Assembly (NCBI GenBank): GCA_022071965.1
Contig: JAJVIQ010000012.1
Location: forward strand, 1-64,000
Length of the DNA: 64,000 bases
Direction: 5' to 3'
Source of the DNA: Gammaproteobacteria bacterium
GTDB taxonomy: Bacteria > Pseudomonadota > Gammaproteobacteria > JAJPIJ01
The translations under genes were made by a program, and so were the position numbers. This document shows, in pieces, positions 36,597 through 45,102 of the stretch. Position 1 is the first letter of the stretch. Every line of letters starts with the position of its first letter. The notes beneath the pieces are model-generated. The model was not told the origin of the DNA, ran no database searches, and was given only the letters and a program-made list of their open reading frames with translations.

Positions 36597-37237
36597 TTGA
36601 CGGCGTCGGACACGGCACCGACGAGGATTTCCGCGCCGCCCGGAACGCCGGCCAGCAGATCCGCGGCGACCTCCGGCGTGTCGGGCGCCAGCCACCAGGT
36701 GCGAAAGCGCGCCCCGGCGATCTGCCCCGGGAATGCCGCGTCGACGATGCCCCGCTCGGCCAGCGCCTGTGCGCCGTGGGGGCCGGGCGTCGGGACCGCG
36801 GATTTCACCAGCGCGAGCCCGGCCGCGCCAAGCCTGCCGGCGAGGCGGGCCGCGAGACTGTCCGAGGTCACGTTCCAGCCCGGTACGATGGATCCATCGC
36901 CGGCGAACGTGCCAACCGCCGGGCAGAGGACGGCGCGCCCCCGCTCGAGCAACGTACGCATCTGCGCCACATCCGGCGCGGGCGCCAGGCGCGGCTCGAT
37001 CGCCACCAGCATGCGCCCGTACTGGTCCATCGCCTGCAGCGCCATGAAGTGGGCGTCGGCGTCGGGGAACCCCCATCTCGCCTGCACCGCGCGCACGGCA
37101 TCGGCGAACGGTCCACCGCCGGGCACGATCACCACCCGGCCCGCGCCGTGTACGGCCAGCGTGCCGAGCCAGCCGCGCAGGTGCGGATTCGCTTGCAGGC
37201 TGCCGCCTATCTTGAAGACCCAGGTGCCGGAATCCAT
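36581..37237 (-). CDS. Amino acid kinase-fold protein of H4MPT/methanofuran cofactor synthesis (orf20/MfnE-like)
   Basis: A 218-residue protein of the aspartate/glutamate/uridylate kinase fold. The N-terminal FKIGGSL and IVPGGGPFADAVR motifs bind ATP and phosphate, and WNVTSDSLAARLA marks the second ATP region. Proteins of this type recur in bacterial H4MPT clusters (orf20 by my recall), and the archaeal relative MfnE phosphorylates the furan precursor of methanofuran. It is the last gene of a four-gene leftward run (ATP-grasp, hydantoinase-like, pabB, kinase), 27 bases after pabB. Function here is inferred from family and neighbours. Confidence 0.8.
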   Translation of the reverse strand: MDSGTWVFKIGGSLQANPHLRGWLGTLAVHGAGRVVIVPGGGPFADAVRAVQARWGFPDADAHFMALQAMDQYGRMLVAIEPRLAPAPDVAQMRTLLERGRAVLCPAVGTFAGDGSIVPGWNVTSDSLAARLAGRLGAAGLALVKSAVPTPGPHGAQALAERGIVDAAFPGQIAGARFRTWWLAPDTPEVAADLLAGVPGGAEILVGAVSDAVNQRGG

Positions 37238-37264
37238 GTCCTGGCCGACGGCGAACGGCCGCCT

Positions 37265-38662
37265 TCAGCGATGCACGACGAACTGGTCTTCGGTACGCAT
37301 GAACAGGCGCAGCATGGCCGCCGCCTTGTCGAGGCTCTCCTGGTATTCCGCCTCCATCACCGAATCCATGACGATGCCGCCGCCGGCCCAGGCGTGCATC
37401 CAGCCGTCGCAACAGAGCAGCGTGCGGATGGCGATGTTGGTGTCCATGTTGCCGTCGTGTCCGACGTAGCCGATGGCGCCGCAATAGACGCTGCGGCGGT
37501 GCGGCTCCAGCTCCTCGATGATCTGCATCGCGCGCACCTTCGGCGCGCCGGTGATCGAGCCGCCTGGGAAACAGCCGCGCAGCAGATCCACCGCGTGCCT
37601 GCCGGCGTCGAGCTCGCCGATCACCGTGCTGACCAGGTGATGCACGGTGGCAAAGCTCTCGATTGCGAACAGGCTCGGCACGGAGACCGAGCCGATGCGG
37701 CACACCTTGCCGATGTCGTTGCGCAGCAGATCCACGATCATCACGTTCTCGGCGCGGTCCTTCGGACTGGCGCGCAGTTCCTCCGCCAGCGCCGCGTCGC
37801 GCGCCGGGTCCTCAGATCTCGGCCGCGTGCCCTTGATGGGTTTCGTCTCCACGCGGCCGCCGTCGACCTTCAGAAATCGCTCCGGGGAGGAGCACAGCAC
37901 CGTGCCGTAGGGGGTGAGCATGAAGGCCGCGTGCGGCGCCGGGTTGAGCTGCCGCAGATATTTGTAGGCATCCCAGGCCACGCCCTCGGCGCGGGCCGAA
38001 AACCGTTGCGCGAGATTGACCTGGTAGCAGTCGCCGTCGCGCAGGTATTTCTTCAGGCGCGCGAAGGCCCGGTCGTATTGCTCCATGGTCATGTTGGCGG
38101 TGACCGCGGAACGCACGCTGAATGAAGGGCAAAAGGCCACCGGCATCTCCGCGTGCGCCACCTCGGTGAGCGAACGCCATTCGTCCAGCGTGCGCTCGTC
38201 CCGACCCTGCGTGACGATACAGGCGCGGCGCTCGATATGGTCGACGACGACGGCCCAGTCGTAGATGCCGACGGCCATGTCGGGCATGGGCGCATCGGCC
38301 CTGGCGATCACGGGCAGGCGCTCCAGGCGGCGGCCCAGATCGTAGGCGAAGTAGCCCAGGGCCCCGCCGCTGAACGGCAGTCCGCCGACCGCCGGCATGC
38401 GCTCGCCCAGCGTGCGCGCGAGCACCGCGAACGGATCCTCCTGGGTGACGACCGTTCCCTCGCGGGAGGTGATCTCGGTGTTCTCGCCCCACGTCGTCAG
38501 CGTGGTATGGGGCTCGGCGCTCAGGATGTCGTAACGACCCTGCGTGGAGCGCGGCCGGCCGCTATCGAGAAAGATGCTCCACGGCCGTTCGGCGAGCCGC
38601 TCGAATCGCCGCGCGCTGTCGGTCAGATATGGGATCTCGGCAACCCGGGGGTGCGCTTTCAT
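37265..38662 (-). CDS. pabB: Aminodeoxychorismate synthase component I
   Basis: A 465-residue chorismate-binding enzyme that, with a PabA glutaminase, makes 4-amino-4-deoxychorismate, the precursor of p-aminobenzoate. The PIKGT motif carries the lysine nucleophile that distinguishes PabB from anthranilate synthase TrpE, which has PIAGT. Other family motifs are LLRNDIGKV, FPGGSITGAPK and YCGAIGYV. Start ATG 38662 (MKAHPRVAEIPY) overlaps the stop of the upstream gene by an ATGA arrangement, so it is translated as part of the cofactor operon. p-Aminobenzoate is a substrate of beta-RFAP synthase in H4MPT synthesis, which explains the location. No pabA or pabC is in the window. Confidence 0.92.
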   Translation of the reverse strand: MKAHPRVAEIPYLTDSARRFERLAERPWSIFLDSGRPRSTQGRYDILSAEPHTTLTTWGENTEITSREGTVVTQEDPFAVLARTLGERMPAVGGLPFSGGALGYFAYDLGRRLERLPVIARADAPMPDMAVGIYDWAVVVDHIERRACIVTQGRDERTLDEWRSLTEVAHAEMPVAFCPSFSVRSAVTANMTMEQYDRAFARLKKYLRDGDCYQVNLAQRFSARAEGVAWDAYKYLRQLNPAPHAAFMLTPYGTVLCSSPERFLKVDGGRVETKPIKGTRPRSEDPARDAALAEELRASPKDRAENVMIVDLLRNDIGKVCRIGSVSVPSLFAIESFATVHHLVSTVIGELDAGRHAVDLLRGCFPGGSITGAPKVRAMQIIEELEPHRRSVYCGAIGYVGHDGNMDTNIAIRTLLCCDGWMHAWAGGGIVMDSVMEAEYQESLDKAAAMLRLFMRTEDQFVVHR

Positions 38663-39705
38663 CGGTCGGCAGCCAGTCTCGCCACGGCGAGCGCCGGTGC
38701 GCACACGCTCGCCATCTCACGCCACCGCACCGGGACGCGCACCAGAGTCGCCAGTTCCGCGTAGGGGCATTGTAGCCGGCGCGCAAGTTCGCGGGCGATG
38801 AAACGGCCGCAGCCGGCGCCCACGACGGTCACCGCGTCGCCGGAACGACGGCGCGACAGCACGCGTTCGAGCGCTGCGCGTATCTGTTGAAGCTGCTCGG
38901 TGGCGACGTGGCGCGCGATCTGCCGCCACTCGGCGGCACTCGCCTCGGCGGCATCGCGGCCGAGCATGCGGGCGAGCCGCCGCGCGCAGTCCGCGGGGCT
39001 CAGGCCCCTGCCGTCCGCCGTCGCCGCCTGATGGTGCCGCAGCGGCAGCTGACCGGTGAGCCTGTAGACATCACCCGCGTTCGCGAACCACTCCGCCGCC
39101 ACGCCCTGCCACTCGCCGCCGAACGGCACCTGCCGCACGACCGCCATCACGGGCGTGCGCACGACGCCCGTGTACACGAGCTCCTGGTGCCGCAGGCGAT
39201 CGCCGTCGCCGCAGCCGCGCGCGTCGACGCGACCGCGCCGTATGGGAACGATGTCGGTGGTGGTGCTGCCGATGTCCACCAGCACCGCCTCGGGGCAGCG
39301 CCGGGCGACCATCGCCGCGGTCGCGTGCCAGTTCGCGGAGGCGACGGCCTCGAGGCGGCGGCGCGCGACATCCACCGTGCACAGCCCGGCGCTCGTCGTG
39401 TAGACGAGCACATGGGCGCGCCCCGCGTGCCTCAGGAATGTCCGCAGCAGGGCGCGCACGCCGCGACGACGGTCCGGAAACAGGTCCACGAGTTCGCCCG
39501 TCATCGTCAACGCGTGACGGTACGCGGTCAGGTCGTAGCGGCGGTTCAGATCCACCAGTACCGCCTCGAGCCGATCCAGGCCTTGCCAGAGGGGGCTGGG
39601 CATTTGCGCCACCTCTCGCAGTCGTCCGTCCGCGGCGAGGCATGCGAACTTCACGTGCGCACCGCCGATGTCCCAGCCGATGACCCCCCGCGGCCTGCTA
39701 GCCAT
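38659..39705 (-). CDS. H4MPT-linked C1 pathway protein, hydantoinase/oxoprolinase-like (orf19/MfnF-like)
   Basis: A 348-residue protein with the actin-like ATPase pattern of the hydantoinase-A family: GWDIGGAHVKFA at residues 9-20, the phosphate-2 motif VDIGSTTTDIVPI, and a C-terminal VVGAGCGRFIA adenosine motif. This family is a marker of organisms using H4MPT; I recall the archaeal methanofuran-condensing enzyme MfnF as a member, but state this with caution. Start ATG 39705 (MASRPRGVIGWDIGG) is preferred over an upstream extension. It overlaps the upstream ATP-grasp gene by 8 bases and the downstream pabB by 4 bases, so the operon is tightly packed. Confidence 0.85.
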   Translation of the reverse strand: MASRPRGVIGWDIGGAHVKFACLAADGRLREVAQMPSPLWQGLDRLEAVLVDLNRRYDLTAYRHALTMTGELVDLFPDRRRGVRALLRTFLRHAGRAHVLVYTTSAGLCTVDVARRRLEAVASANWHATAAMVARRCPEAVLVDIGSTTTDIVPIRRGRVDARGCGDGDRLRHQELVYTGVVRTPVMAVVRQVPFGGEWQGVAAEWFANAGDVYRLTGQLPLRHHQAATADGRGLSPADCARRLARMLGRDAAEASAAEWRQIARHVATEQLQQIRAALERVLSRRRSGDAVTVVGAGCGRFIARELARRLQCPYAELATLVRVPVRWREMASVCAPALAVARLAADR

Positions 39706-40684
39706 GCGCGCGCACCTCCACGCTTCGTCTCCCCAGGGGGACGTCGTGCACCGAGGCATCGTTCGCGCAGGCCCGGCGCACGAGTTCAAAGGCATTCGAC
39801 CCTATCGAGGCGCTCAGGCCCGCGTAAGCGGTGGTCAGTCGCGGATTGACCTCCACCACCACTGGCCCGTATCCGCTGATGACGAGGTCGACGCCGACGT
39901 AACCGCGCAGGCCCGGCAGCGCGGCGCAGAGCCGCTCGGCGAGCGGTTGCACGGCGGCGAGATGCTCGATCGCGCCGTTGACCACGACTCCGCACTGCCG
40001 CAGGACGTCGCCCGCGCGCGCCTGCAGCTGGCGGTTGCAGCCCAGCAGGCGCACCCGCCCCGCCGCGCACAGCAGCGAGAGGCTGATCGGTTCGCCCGGC
40101 ACGAACGGCTGCACCACGGGCGCGGCGATCTCGGCGGAATTCATTCGCGCTCGCACCGCGCCTGCGTCGCGAAGGTGAAAGGTGTGCTCGCTGCCGGCGC
40201 CCTCGTCCGGTTTGACCACCCACCCGTGCTCGGTGGCAGGCAGCCGCCTGGCGTCCGATGAGGTCGGGATCACCTCGATGCCGGCCCGCTGCAGGGCAAC
40301 CGCGGTCCTGGTCTTGCTGGCGGCGACGTGCACGGCGGCAGGAGCGCAGCCCAGCAACTCCCTGCCACGCGCGACGACGAGGCCGTTGAGCCGTTCGAGC
40401 AGGCCATCGGTCTCCGGCGCGATCGGCAGCACCGCGTCGACGGCGTCGACGGCCGCCGCCCACCGCGGCCACGGTGTATCCTCGATGTCGACCACCTCGC
40501 ACCACGCGGCCGGGCGGTGCAAGCGGACGTCGCGCGCCACCAGCACGCCGACGCCAGGCGCGCCATGGAGATCACGGAGCACTGCCTGTAACATCGTCTC
40601 GCCCTCGGCGGCCAGCGACTCCGGCAGCGTGCCCCCCGCGAAACCGCCGCCCGTGACAAATTCGATAATCAGCAGCCGCAACAC
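39698..40684 (-). CDS. ATP-grasp ligase of methanofuran synthesis (orf21/MfnD-like)
   Basis: A 328-residue ATP-grasp protein starting with MLRLLIIEFVTGGGF. ATP-grasp features include AASKTRTAVALQRAGI, the Lys of WVVKPDEGAGSEHT and the C-terminal metal-binding VVVEVNPRLTTAYAG. Archaeal MfnD, which attaches glutamate to tyramine in methanofuran synthesis, begins in the same way and belongs to this family, so a tyramine-glutamate or related ligase role is likely. The start is GTG 40684 with GGAGG four bases upstream. The divergent HisA-like gene starts only 8 bases beyond. Confidence 0.83.
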   Translation of the reverse strand: MLRLLIIEFVTGGGFAGGTLPESLAAEGETMLQAVLRDLHGAPGVGVLVARDVRLHRPAAWCEVVDIEDTPWPRWAAAVDAVDAVLPIAPETDGLLERLNGLVVARGRELLGCAPAAVHVAASKTRTAVALQRAGIEVIPTSSDARRLPATEHGWVVKPDEGAGSEHTFHLRDAGAVRARMNSAEIAAPVVQPFVPGEPISLSLLCAAGRVRLLGCNRQLQARAGDVLRQCGVVVNGAIEHLAAVQPLAERLCAALPGLRGYVGVDLVISGYGPVVVEVNPRLTTAYAGLSASIGSNAFELVRRACANDASVHDVPLGRRSVEVRAHG

Positions 40685-40692
40685 CCGCCTCC

Positions 40693-41403
40693 GTGGAAAT
40701 CATACCCGTCATCGATCTGAAAGGCGGCCGCGTGGTGCACGCCCGGCGCGGCGATCGCCGGCGCTATGCGCCTCTCGCCTCGCGCCTGTGCCCTTCGAAT
40801 GAGCCGCTGGCGGTGGCGCGCGCGCTGGTGACGCTGTGCGCGGTCCGGACCTTGTACGTCGCCGATGTCGACGCCATCACGGGCGCCGGCGAACACCGTG
40901 CCGTCGTGCACGCCCTGCTCGCGGACATGCCGCAGATCGACATCTGGCTGGATGGCGGATTCACCACCCCGGAACGGATCGAACGCATGGCGTCGGCGCG
41001 CATCACGCCGGTGCTCGGCAGCGAATCGATCAGGGACGTGACGCATTATCGCCGGCTGCGCGCGAGCGCGCCGAACGCGGTTCTCTCGCTGGATCGTCGC
41101 GGCGAGGAGGTGCTCGGACCTGCGGAGCTGGCCGCGCAACCGGCGCTGTGGCCGCGGCGGGTCATCCACCTCGATCTCGCCCGTGTCGGGTCGGCCGAGG
41201 GGCCGGATCACGCCGCGATTGGCCGCATGCATGCGCTCTCGCCCGCCACCGCGCTGTACGCCGGCGGCGGCGTGCGCGGCGTGGATGACCTGCGCGCTCT
41301 CAGCCAGGCGGGGGCGCGTGGCGCCCTGGTCGCGACGGCCCTGCATGATGGCAGCCTCGACGCGCAGGATCTGCGACTCCGCGGCGACTGCACCGGCCCA
41401 TAA
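40693..41403 (+). CDS. HisA/HisF-related TIM-barrel protein of H4MPT cluster (orf22-like)
   Basis: A 236-residue HisA-like half-barrel protein beginning MEIIPVIDLKGGRVVHA, with the phosphate-binding elements WLDGGF and YAGGGVRGVDDL. True HisA isomerases are slightly longer and carry both catalytic aspartates; here only the first Asp (VIDLKGG) and a second in LDRRG-type context are seen. Such HisA/HisF-related proteins of unknown reaction are common in H4MPT gene clusters. The start is GTG 40693, without a recognisable ribosome binding site and 8 bases from the divergent GTG at 40684, so its message may be leaderless or begin inside the neighbouring gene. Its stop codon lies within the T-tract of the fae terminator. 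Confidence 0.85.
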   Translation: MEIIPVIDLKGGRVVHARRGDRRRYAPLASRLCPSNEPLAVARALVTLCAVRTLYVADVDAITGAGEHRAVVHALLADMPQIDIWLDGGFTTPERIERMASARITPVLGSESIRDVTHYRRLRASAPNAVLSLDRRGEEVLGPAELAAQPALWPRRVIHLDLARVGSAEGPDHAAIGRMHALSPATALYAGGGVRGVDDLRALSQAGARGALVATALHDGSLDAQDLRLRGDCTGP

Positions 41404-41431
41404 AAAACTGCCCCGGCGCAAGGCCGGGGCA
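41401..41431 (-). terminator. Rho-independent terminator of fae
   Basis: On the minus strand a perfect 9-bp stem (TGCCCCGGC at 41409-41417 pairing with GCCGGGGCA at 41423-41431) with a five-base loop is followed by GTTTTTTA. It lies 55 bases past the fae stop codon. The T-tract occupies the stop codon of the convergent HisA-like gene. Confidence 0.85.
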
Positions 41432-41485
41432 TCGTTGCTTCGGGCCCGTCGCCGAGCCCCGGACTTGTTGTTGTCGAAGCGGAAC

Positions 41486-41995
41486 TCAGACCTTCGCCGC
41501 GAAGGGATGCGCGGTGGACTTCTTGGCGATGACCTCGGAGGCCTTCGGCTCGCGCTTGACGGCACGCTTGATGGACTCCTTTACCGCACGGTAGTTGAAG
41601 TCCTGGATCTTGGCGTCGTCGTCGGCCAGCCAATGAATGAACACGCCGACGCAGACGAACACGTCATCGGCCTCGTTGGCGGGAATCGTGCCGTCCTCGA
41701 CGCACTCGGTGACGGCCATCGCCACGCCGCGCTGCGCAGGCCCGAACATCTGCACGGCCTGCTTGGCGCCCTTGATGGTCACCTTGTTGAACATCACGGT
41801 GCTCGGCTTGCACGCGAGGTTCGGCGCAACCACGGCCAGCAGGGAGGTGAAGCCATCCTTGTTGTTGACCAGCGCATTGGCGAAGGCAACTTCGGCAGCG
41901 CTGCCGCGGGGTCCGATGATGAGGTCGATGTGGGCAACCTCGTTGCCGTCGCCGACCAGAGATTCGCCGACCAAAGTTCTGTCAATCACTGCCAT
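41486..41995 (-). CDS. fae: Formaldehyde-activating enzyme
   Basis: A 169-residue cytoplasmic enzyme that condenses formaldehyde with H4MPT to methylene-H4MPT, the entry step of the pathway. The catalytic His is His22 in [14 protein letters not shown], matching His17 of the Methylobacterium enzyme. Start ATG 41995 is fixed by AAAGGAGG upstream and the canonical N-terminus [12 protein letters not shown]; the upstream frame to 42064 is untranslated leader. It ends at a strong terminator and stands 162 bases after the CitG-like gene on the same strand, so it probably has its own promoter and is highly expressed, as the strong ribosome binding site suggests. Confidence 0.97.
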   Translation of the reverse strand: MAVIDRTLVGESLVGDGNEVAHIDLIIGPRGSAAEVAFANALVNNKDGFTSLLAVVAPNLACKPSTVMFNKVTIKGAKQAVQMFGPAQRGVAMAVTECVEDGTIPANEADDVFVCVGVFIHWLADDDAKIQDFNYRAVKESIKRAVKREPKASEVIAKKSTAHPFAAKV

Positions 41996-42156
41996 GGTTT
42001 TTCCTCCTTTGGAAATACTAGCGTTTGTTGATGGTTCTCCGACAAGAGCCTTGAAGATGGACATAGCTCGTCACCCCGTTGCTAATCAGGACGGACCGGC
42101 TGGCCCGGCCACATCGGCTGGCCACTTATGGGATTGGCACGCTGAAGTCGCGGACT

Positions 42157-43020
42157 TTAATTCGTCTTCTTGAGAAGGGCATCGAAGCGACAGGCGGCTA
42201 ACGAAGTGACAGTCAAATCCGCGCTGGTCCCCGGGTTGACCCCCTCCTCTTTTAGATTATTGTCCAGCCTCAGCAGTATGGGCACCGCTGTAGCGGGATT
42301 GTCGCACGCTTTGATATGGGTTTCCACTGCCCGGAAGCGAGCGCGAACCGCCTCGGCCCTCTCCGGGCCGTGTTTGCGCACGACGTGCGTATCGGGGAAT
42401 TCCGATGCGAATCGCAGGTAGCACGCCACCGCGGTCCATTCCGCTCCCCATCCGCATGCGGCCGCCGAGGCGATGGCAGGCACACCCACCGAGAATATGT
42501 CTACGTAGTCGCTGGCGTATTGTGAGGCGATACGGTCGCGTTGCGCCGCAGCGCGCATGGCGTCGAGCAGCGTGACCGTCGGGGCATCGGCGACGTCCTG
42601 TGTCGCGCTGCTGCCCAGCCCCGCCGGATTGGCCAGGCGTATGGCCCGGTACGCCGACACCGCGTCGGCGACCGTCAGTTCACGCAGCACGAGGCCCAGA
42701 CGATCGCGCAACCCGAGGCCCCGATCGCCTTCCAGCACCGCGTGCGCCAGCGGCGCCAGCAGCAGCACGATGCCGAGATTGGTGTTGCAGCCGACCTCCG
42801 CGATCGTCGCCTCGACGCTGCGGAGGATCCGCTCGCCCACCGTCAGCCCTGGAAGGGCGATCACCGGTGCGATCGCCTCGGCGCTGCGAAAGAAATCATG
42901 GGCGTGCATCCGATGTCCCGCCGCGTGGACGCTGACGTTTCCCGGCTTGAGCGCCTGCACCTCCAGGCGACAGGCCTCGCGGACGGTGGCCGCGACCGTC
43001 TCGGGCGACAGAACGGCCAT
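42157..43020 (-). CDS. Triphosphoribosyl-dephospho-CoA synthase family protein of H4MPT cluster (orf7-like)
   Basis: A 287-residue protein of the CitG/MdcB family. Motifs are ACRLEVQALKPGNVS, the acidic HAHDFFRSAEAI, the NTNLGIVLLLAPL segment and ADLTVTSLAACRF near the C-terminus. There is no citrate lyase or malonate decarboxylase gene here, so a role in H4MPT or methanofuran cofactor synthesis, as proposed for similarly placed genes (orf7 by my recall), is more likely. Start ATG 43020 lies 3 bases after the stop of the RimK-like gene. The true reaction is unknown. Confidence 0.82.
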   Translation of the reverse strand: MAVLSPETVAATVREACRLEVQALKPGNVSVHAAGHRMHAHDFFRSAEAIAPVIALPGLTVGERILRSVEATIAEVGCNTNLGIVLLLAPLAHAVLEGDRGLGLRDRLGLVLRELTVADAVSAYRAIRLANPAGLGSSATQDVADAPTVTLLDAMRAAAQRDRIASQYASDYVDIFSVGVPAIASAAACGWGAEWTAVACYLRFASEFPDTHVVRKHGPERAEAVRARFRAVETHIKACDNPATAVPILLRLDNNLKEEGVNPGTSADLTVTSLAACRFDALLKKTN

Positions 43021-43022
43021 GA

Positions 43023-43964
43023 TCAGGGCAATGCCTGCAGCGGCGCGTCCGCTGCGATGCGCGCGAAGAAATGGTCCGCCAGCCGCGCGGCGAGATCCAC
43101 GGGCGTGACCGCCTGCAGTCCCTGCCAGGCCGGGATGCTGTTGACCTCGGTCACGGTGTAGCCGCCGCCGGGCACCGCGATGAGGTCCACGCCGGCGTAG
43201 TCGATGTCGACAGCGCGCGTCGCGGCCTCCGCCAGGCCGCTCAGCTCGCCGTCCAGCGGGAGCGCCGCGCAATCTCCGCCCTGCGCGCGGTTGGTCAGCC
43301 AATGCCTGGCGTTGCGGCGATACATGCCCGCCACGGCCTGGCCGCCGATGACGAACACGCGCACGTCACACCATTCGCCGCCGATCTTCTCGACGAACGC
43401 CTGCAGGTAGTACACCCCGTTGAGGCCCTCCTCGTTGGCCAGATCGGCCGGCGATTCGATCAACCGCACGCCGATGCCCTGCGAGCCGAACAGCGGCTTG
43501 GCGAGCAGCTTGCGGCCGCGGCCGATCTGCGCGATGGCGATGGCGCGCGCCTGTGTCGGCGACTCGCATATCCAGGTCTCGGGCGTCGGCAGCCCCGCGC
43601 GCTTGAGCAGGAAGCTGGTCATCGCCTTGTCGACCGTGCGCTCGATCGCGCGTGCATCGTTGTAGACCCGCACACCCATCCCGCGCAGCGCATGAAGTAT
43701 GTCCAGGCGCAGGATCACCTGCTCGAGCGTGCCCCCGGGCACGCCGCGCACGAATACACCGCCCGGCAGCTGATCGAAGGCCGGGATGACGATGCGCGGC
43801 GACGCCCCGGAGAGATCGAGGTGACAGGCGAGCGAGGAGACGTACTCGCCGGGATGGCCGCGCGCGGCGAAGACGCGCCTCAGCTCGCGACCGTGCCACC
43901 CCGGTTCGTCGGTGATGATGACGACGCGCGGATCCCGCGCCGCGATGTCCGGCGGCACGCCCAT
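43023..43964 (-). CDS. RimK-family ATP-grasp ligase of H4MPT cluster (orf5/MptN-like)
   Basis: A 313-residue ATP-grasp protein from ATG 43964; a TTG at 44021 overlapping the mch stop is an alternative start. Core motifs: NDARAIERTVDKAMTSFLL, the ATP-binding Lys in LLAKPLFGSQGIGV, QAFVEKIGGEWCDVRVFVIGG and the metal-binding VTEVNSIPAWQGLQ. The RimK family adds amino acids such as glutamate; the archaeal member MptN adds alpha-glutamate to tetrahydrosarcinapterin, and bacterial H4MPT clusters carry a relative (orf5 by my recall). It may therefore tailor the side chain of H4MPT. It sits between mch and the CitG-like gene with little or no gap. Confidence 0.82.
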   Translation of the reverse strand: MGVPPDIAARDPRVVIITDEPGWHGRELRRVFAARGHPGEYVSSLACHLDLSGASPRIVIPAFDQLPGGVFVRGVPGGTLEQVILRLDILHALRGMGVRVYNDARAIERTVDKAMTSFLLKRAGLPTPETWICESPTQARAIAIAQIGRGRKLLAKPLFGSQGIGVRLIESPADLANEEGLNGVYYLQAFVEKIGGEWCDVRVFVIGGQAVAGMYRRNARHWLTNRAQGGDCAALPLDGELSGLAEAATRAVDIDYAGVDLIAVPGGGYTVTEVNSIPAWQGLQAVTPVDLAARLADHFFARIAADAPLQALP

Positions 43965-44013
43965 GCCCTTGTCGCCGTCGCGAACCACCCCGCCGTGCCC
44001 CCGTGGTGCCCGA

Positions 44014-45102
44014 TCAGGCAACGCCGAAGGAACGGTCGAGCAGTTCCTCGTGCAGTGCGCCGGCCTGGAACGTCCGGCCCGTCTTCACCGAGGTCACCGT
44101 GGCGCGCGCCGGACTGAACAGCATCGGGTCGATCTTGTAGAAGTCGTAATCGTAGTCCTTGAAGATCTGCGCGAAGGGCTTGCCGAAGTCGCGCGAACCG
44201 TCGCTCGGGAGCCTGTCCGCCAGGTCGCGCGCGGCGTCATCGCCGCTCGCGACGAACAGGTGCACGTGTCCGCCGAAGATGATCGCATCGTTGGTGCGGC
44301 CCATGGCATTGAGAAAGTCGGGGGCCGGCGGGCACAGTGGCGCACTGGCCGCGCCGTCGACGATCTCCTCGAGCGGGAAGCCGATCGCGTGCACCTTGTG
44401 CATCGCGACCTCCAGCACCCGGCCGATCACCTGGACCGAACCGGCGAGGCTCGAGGTCGGCGTGAGGATCAGCGTCAGCCGGCGCGGATTCACCTTGCAC
44501 ATCTCGGCGATCTTCTGCGTCAGCTCGAGTGGTGGCAGCTTGTCGACCTCGATCACCATGATGGCGTCGCCGGCGACGTCGCGATAGGCGAGTTCATGGA
44601 AGAGCTCCTCGCGGCTGCCGAGCGCGCGCGCCGGCCCCGAACCCAACGCATTGAAGCCCTCCCTGCCGGAGCCATGGCTGAGGCTCCAGCCGGCATACTG
44701 GCTCGCCAGGCACGCGAGCACGGGGTTGGTCGAATGCACGTCGATGTGCCACTTCCAGCTGCCGAACACGTTGGCGGAGCGGATGAGCGCGCGACCCATG
44801 CCGCCCATGCAGATCTCGGTGACCATGCGCCCGACCTCCAGGCCGCCGGCCACTTCGATGCCCGCGTCGACGATGCGCACCCCGTTGTGCAGCCGGTGCA
44901 CCTTCACGCGCAACGCCTGCCGATTTCTGATCAGATCCTCCGCAATCGGTGCCGCCAGGGTATTCACGCTGGGCGGGGCGGTGACGGCGCCAGGCCGACC
45001 AGGGGCCCGTCTGGCCGTCCGCCCGCGGGCGATCGTCTTCTTCTTTGCCGGGGTCCTGACGGCGGACTTCTTGGCACGCACCTTCTTCTTCCTGGCTGCC
45101 AT
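44014..45102 (-). CDS. mch: Methenyl-H4MPT cyclohydrolase with basic N-terminal tail
   Basis: A 362-residue enzyme that interconverts methenyl- and formyl-H4MPT. The catalytic core begins near residue 45 (VNTLAAPIAEDLI) and contains EICMGGMGRA, HSTNPVLACLASQYAGW and IFGGHVHLFV, typical of Mch. The first 38 residues are unusual: MAARKKKVRAKKSAVRTPAKK and on, almost entirely Lys, Arg and Ala, like histone H1 or AlgP tails. This extension is in frame and preceded by AGAGGA a few bases before ATG 45102, so it is probably translated. Ordinary Mch proteins of about 320 residues lack it. Downstream the RimK-like gene follows at once; upstream is an ATP-grasp gene 97 bases away. Confidence 0.95.
   Translation of the reverse strand: MAARKKKVRAKKSAVRTPAKKKTIARGRTARRAPGRPGAVTAPPSVNTLAAPIAEDLIRNRQALRVKVHRLHNGVRIVDAGIEVAGGLEVGRMVTEICMGGMGRALIRSANVFGSWKWHIDVHSTNPVLACLASQYAGWSLSHGSGREGFNALGSGPARALGSREELFHELAYRDVAGDAIMVIEVDKLPPLELTQKIAEMCKVNPRRLTLILTPTSSLAGSVQVIGRVLEVAMHKVHAIGFPLEEIVDGAASAPLCPPAPDFLNAMGRTNDAIIFGGHVHLFVASGDDAARDLADRLPSDGSRDFGKPFAQIFKDYDYDFYKIDPMLFSPARATVTSVKTGRTFQAGALHEELLDRSFGVA

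Noticed and set aside
42157-43020. Reading the CitG-family gene as part of citrate lyase or malonate decarboxylase maturation
   Set aside because: No citrate lyase or malonate decarboxylase genes are near; the H4MPT setting and conserved neighbours fit cofactor synthesis better.
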